Shown one piece after another: positions 6,061 through 6,182 of a stretch of DNA of 6,182 nt. The notes under the pieces are model-generated. The model was not told the origin of the DNA, searched no databases, and was given only the letters and a program-made list of their open reading frames with translations. Source of the stretch: Anaerolineae bacterium (lineage in GTDB: Bacteria; Chloroflexota; Anaerolineae; B4-G1; SLSP01). Positions within the stretch are counted from its first letter, which is position 1; every line of letters starts with the position of its first letter. The position numbers and the translations under genes are program-made. The stretch covers positions 1 to 6,182 of the forward strand of contig JAGPHL010000023.1 of NCBI GenBank assembly GCA_018055515.1. Reading direction: 5' to 3'.

Positions 6061-6080
6061 ATCACGTCAGAATTAACCTC
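5813..6080 (-). promoter_or_regulatory. Long structured 5' leader of glmU
   Basis: If transcription starts near 6080, glmU has a leader of about 267 nt. Besides the terminator-like hairpin at 5995-6034, pairings include GAGCGA (5981-5986) with TCGCTC (6053-6058), which would enclose that hairpin and its U tract; GGTTCC (5910-5915) with GGAACC (5948-5953); and CGAGA (5864-5868) with TCTCG (5878-5882). I could not match it to a known riboswitch: there is no T-box GGGUGG-ACCGCG core and no glmS-ribozyme-like feature I recognise. No other convincing gene lies in this stretch. Confidence 0.5.
5986..6034 (-). terminator. Terminator-like hairpin in the glmU leader (candidate attenuator)
   Basis: On the minus strand AAGACC (6034-6029) pairs with GGTCTT (6000-5995). 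Inside it, GCCAGC (6021-6016) pairs with GCTGGC (6011-6006) around a 4-base loop, with an asymmetric internal loop between the two helices. ATTTTGTTT (5994-5986) follows at once, so with the stem's last two bases the U-rich run is UUAUUUUGUUU. This form suits a minus-strand intrinsic terminator and not a plus-strand one. It sits about 45 nt after the predicted start site and well before glmU. Termination here would give a short RNA of about 95 nt. Confidence 0.55.
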
Positions 6081-6086
6081 ATTTCA

Positions 6087-6114
6087 ATTATAGCATACTG
6101 AAAAAGAAGTGCAA
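6087..6114 (-). promoter_or_regulatory. Promoter of the glmU operon
   Basis: On the minus strand a perfect TATAAT (6092-6087) is preceded by TGC, forming an extended -10. TTGCAC (6114-6109) lies 16 bp upstream as a weak -35 (only the TTG matches). The predicted start is about 6080. The surroundings are AT-rich compared with the genes. The same TGC-TATA arrangement occurs in the promoter at 747-755. Confidence 0.7.
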
Positions 6115-6132
6115 TCTTTGAGCGATTTCTGA

Positions 6133-6160
6133 TTGCCCGACATGTGCTTTCAGGTATAAT
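6133..6160 (+). promoter_or_regulatory. Divergent promoter pointing out of the window
   Basis: TTGCCC (6133-6138) and a perfect TATAAT (6155-6160) are 16 bp apart on the plus strand, with a likely start near 6167. CAGG (6151-6154) and CCTG (6163-6166) flank the -10 box as a short inverted repeat. The gene it serves is not in the window; the only ATG after it, at 6167, meets TAA after four codons. The -35 boxes of the two divergent promoters are 18 bp apart. Confidence 0.65.
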
Positions 6161-6182
6161 GGCCTGATGTTGCTACCATAAC

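Noticed and set aside
6167..6181. ATG downstream of the rightward promoter
   Set aside because: The frame meets TAA after four codons, has no clear ribosome binding site, and would start at the predicted transcription start.

Overview
The window is a GC-rich bacterial chromosomal segment with five confidently identified genes, all housekeeping or repair functions plus one small membrane protein. The best guess for the host is a Chloroflexota-type bacterium. This rests on a PurA with GDEGKGR and GGDNAGHT signatures (recalled from that phylum, not searched), a family 5 uracil-DNA glycosylase typical of thermophile and GC-rich lineages, and a degenerate 8-bp tandem array between genes. This assignment is an inference.

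Left part, plus strand: a family 5 uracil-DNA glycosylase (1-663, its first codon at the window edge) is followed by a weak terminator-like hairpin. Next comes a small two-helix membrane protein (794-1144) with its own extended -10 promoter and a good ribosome binding site. A GC-rich hairpin (1179-1205) closes this side and separates it from the convergent purA.

Middle and right, minus strand, read right to left: a promoter with TGC-TATAAT near 6087-6114 starts an apparent operon of glmU (UDP-GlcNAc synthesis), a CNNM/CorC-type CBS membrane protein, cdd (cytidine deaminase) and purA (adenylosuccinate synthetase). Spacing is tight: 19 bp between glmU and the CNNM gene and a 4-bp ATGA overlap between CNNM and cdd. 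The gap between cdd and purA is 164 bp and is almost entirely a degenerate octamer repeat array. The cdd stop codon lies inside that array. Thus cell-wall precursor synthesis, pyrimidine salvage, purine synthesis and a putative ion-handling membrane protein may be co-transcribed.

The least ordinary parts are not the enzymes. One is the roughly 270-nt glmU leader, which has a hairpin followed by a U-rich run only about 45 nt after the predicted transcription start (a candidate attenuator or short RNA) and an 83-codon ORF whose stop overlaps the glmU start. The other is the octamer array, whose two halves carry complementary cores (GCGAA and TTCGC) in the same 8-bp spacing. No mobile element, CRISPR array, tRNA or rRNA was seen. 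A second promoter at the far right (6133-6160) points out of the window.
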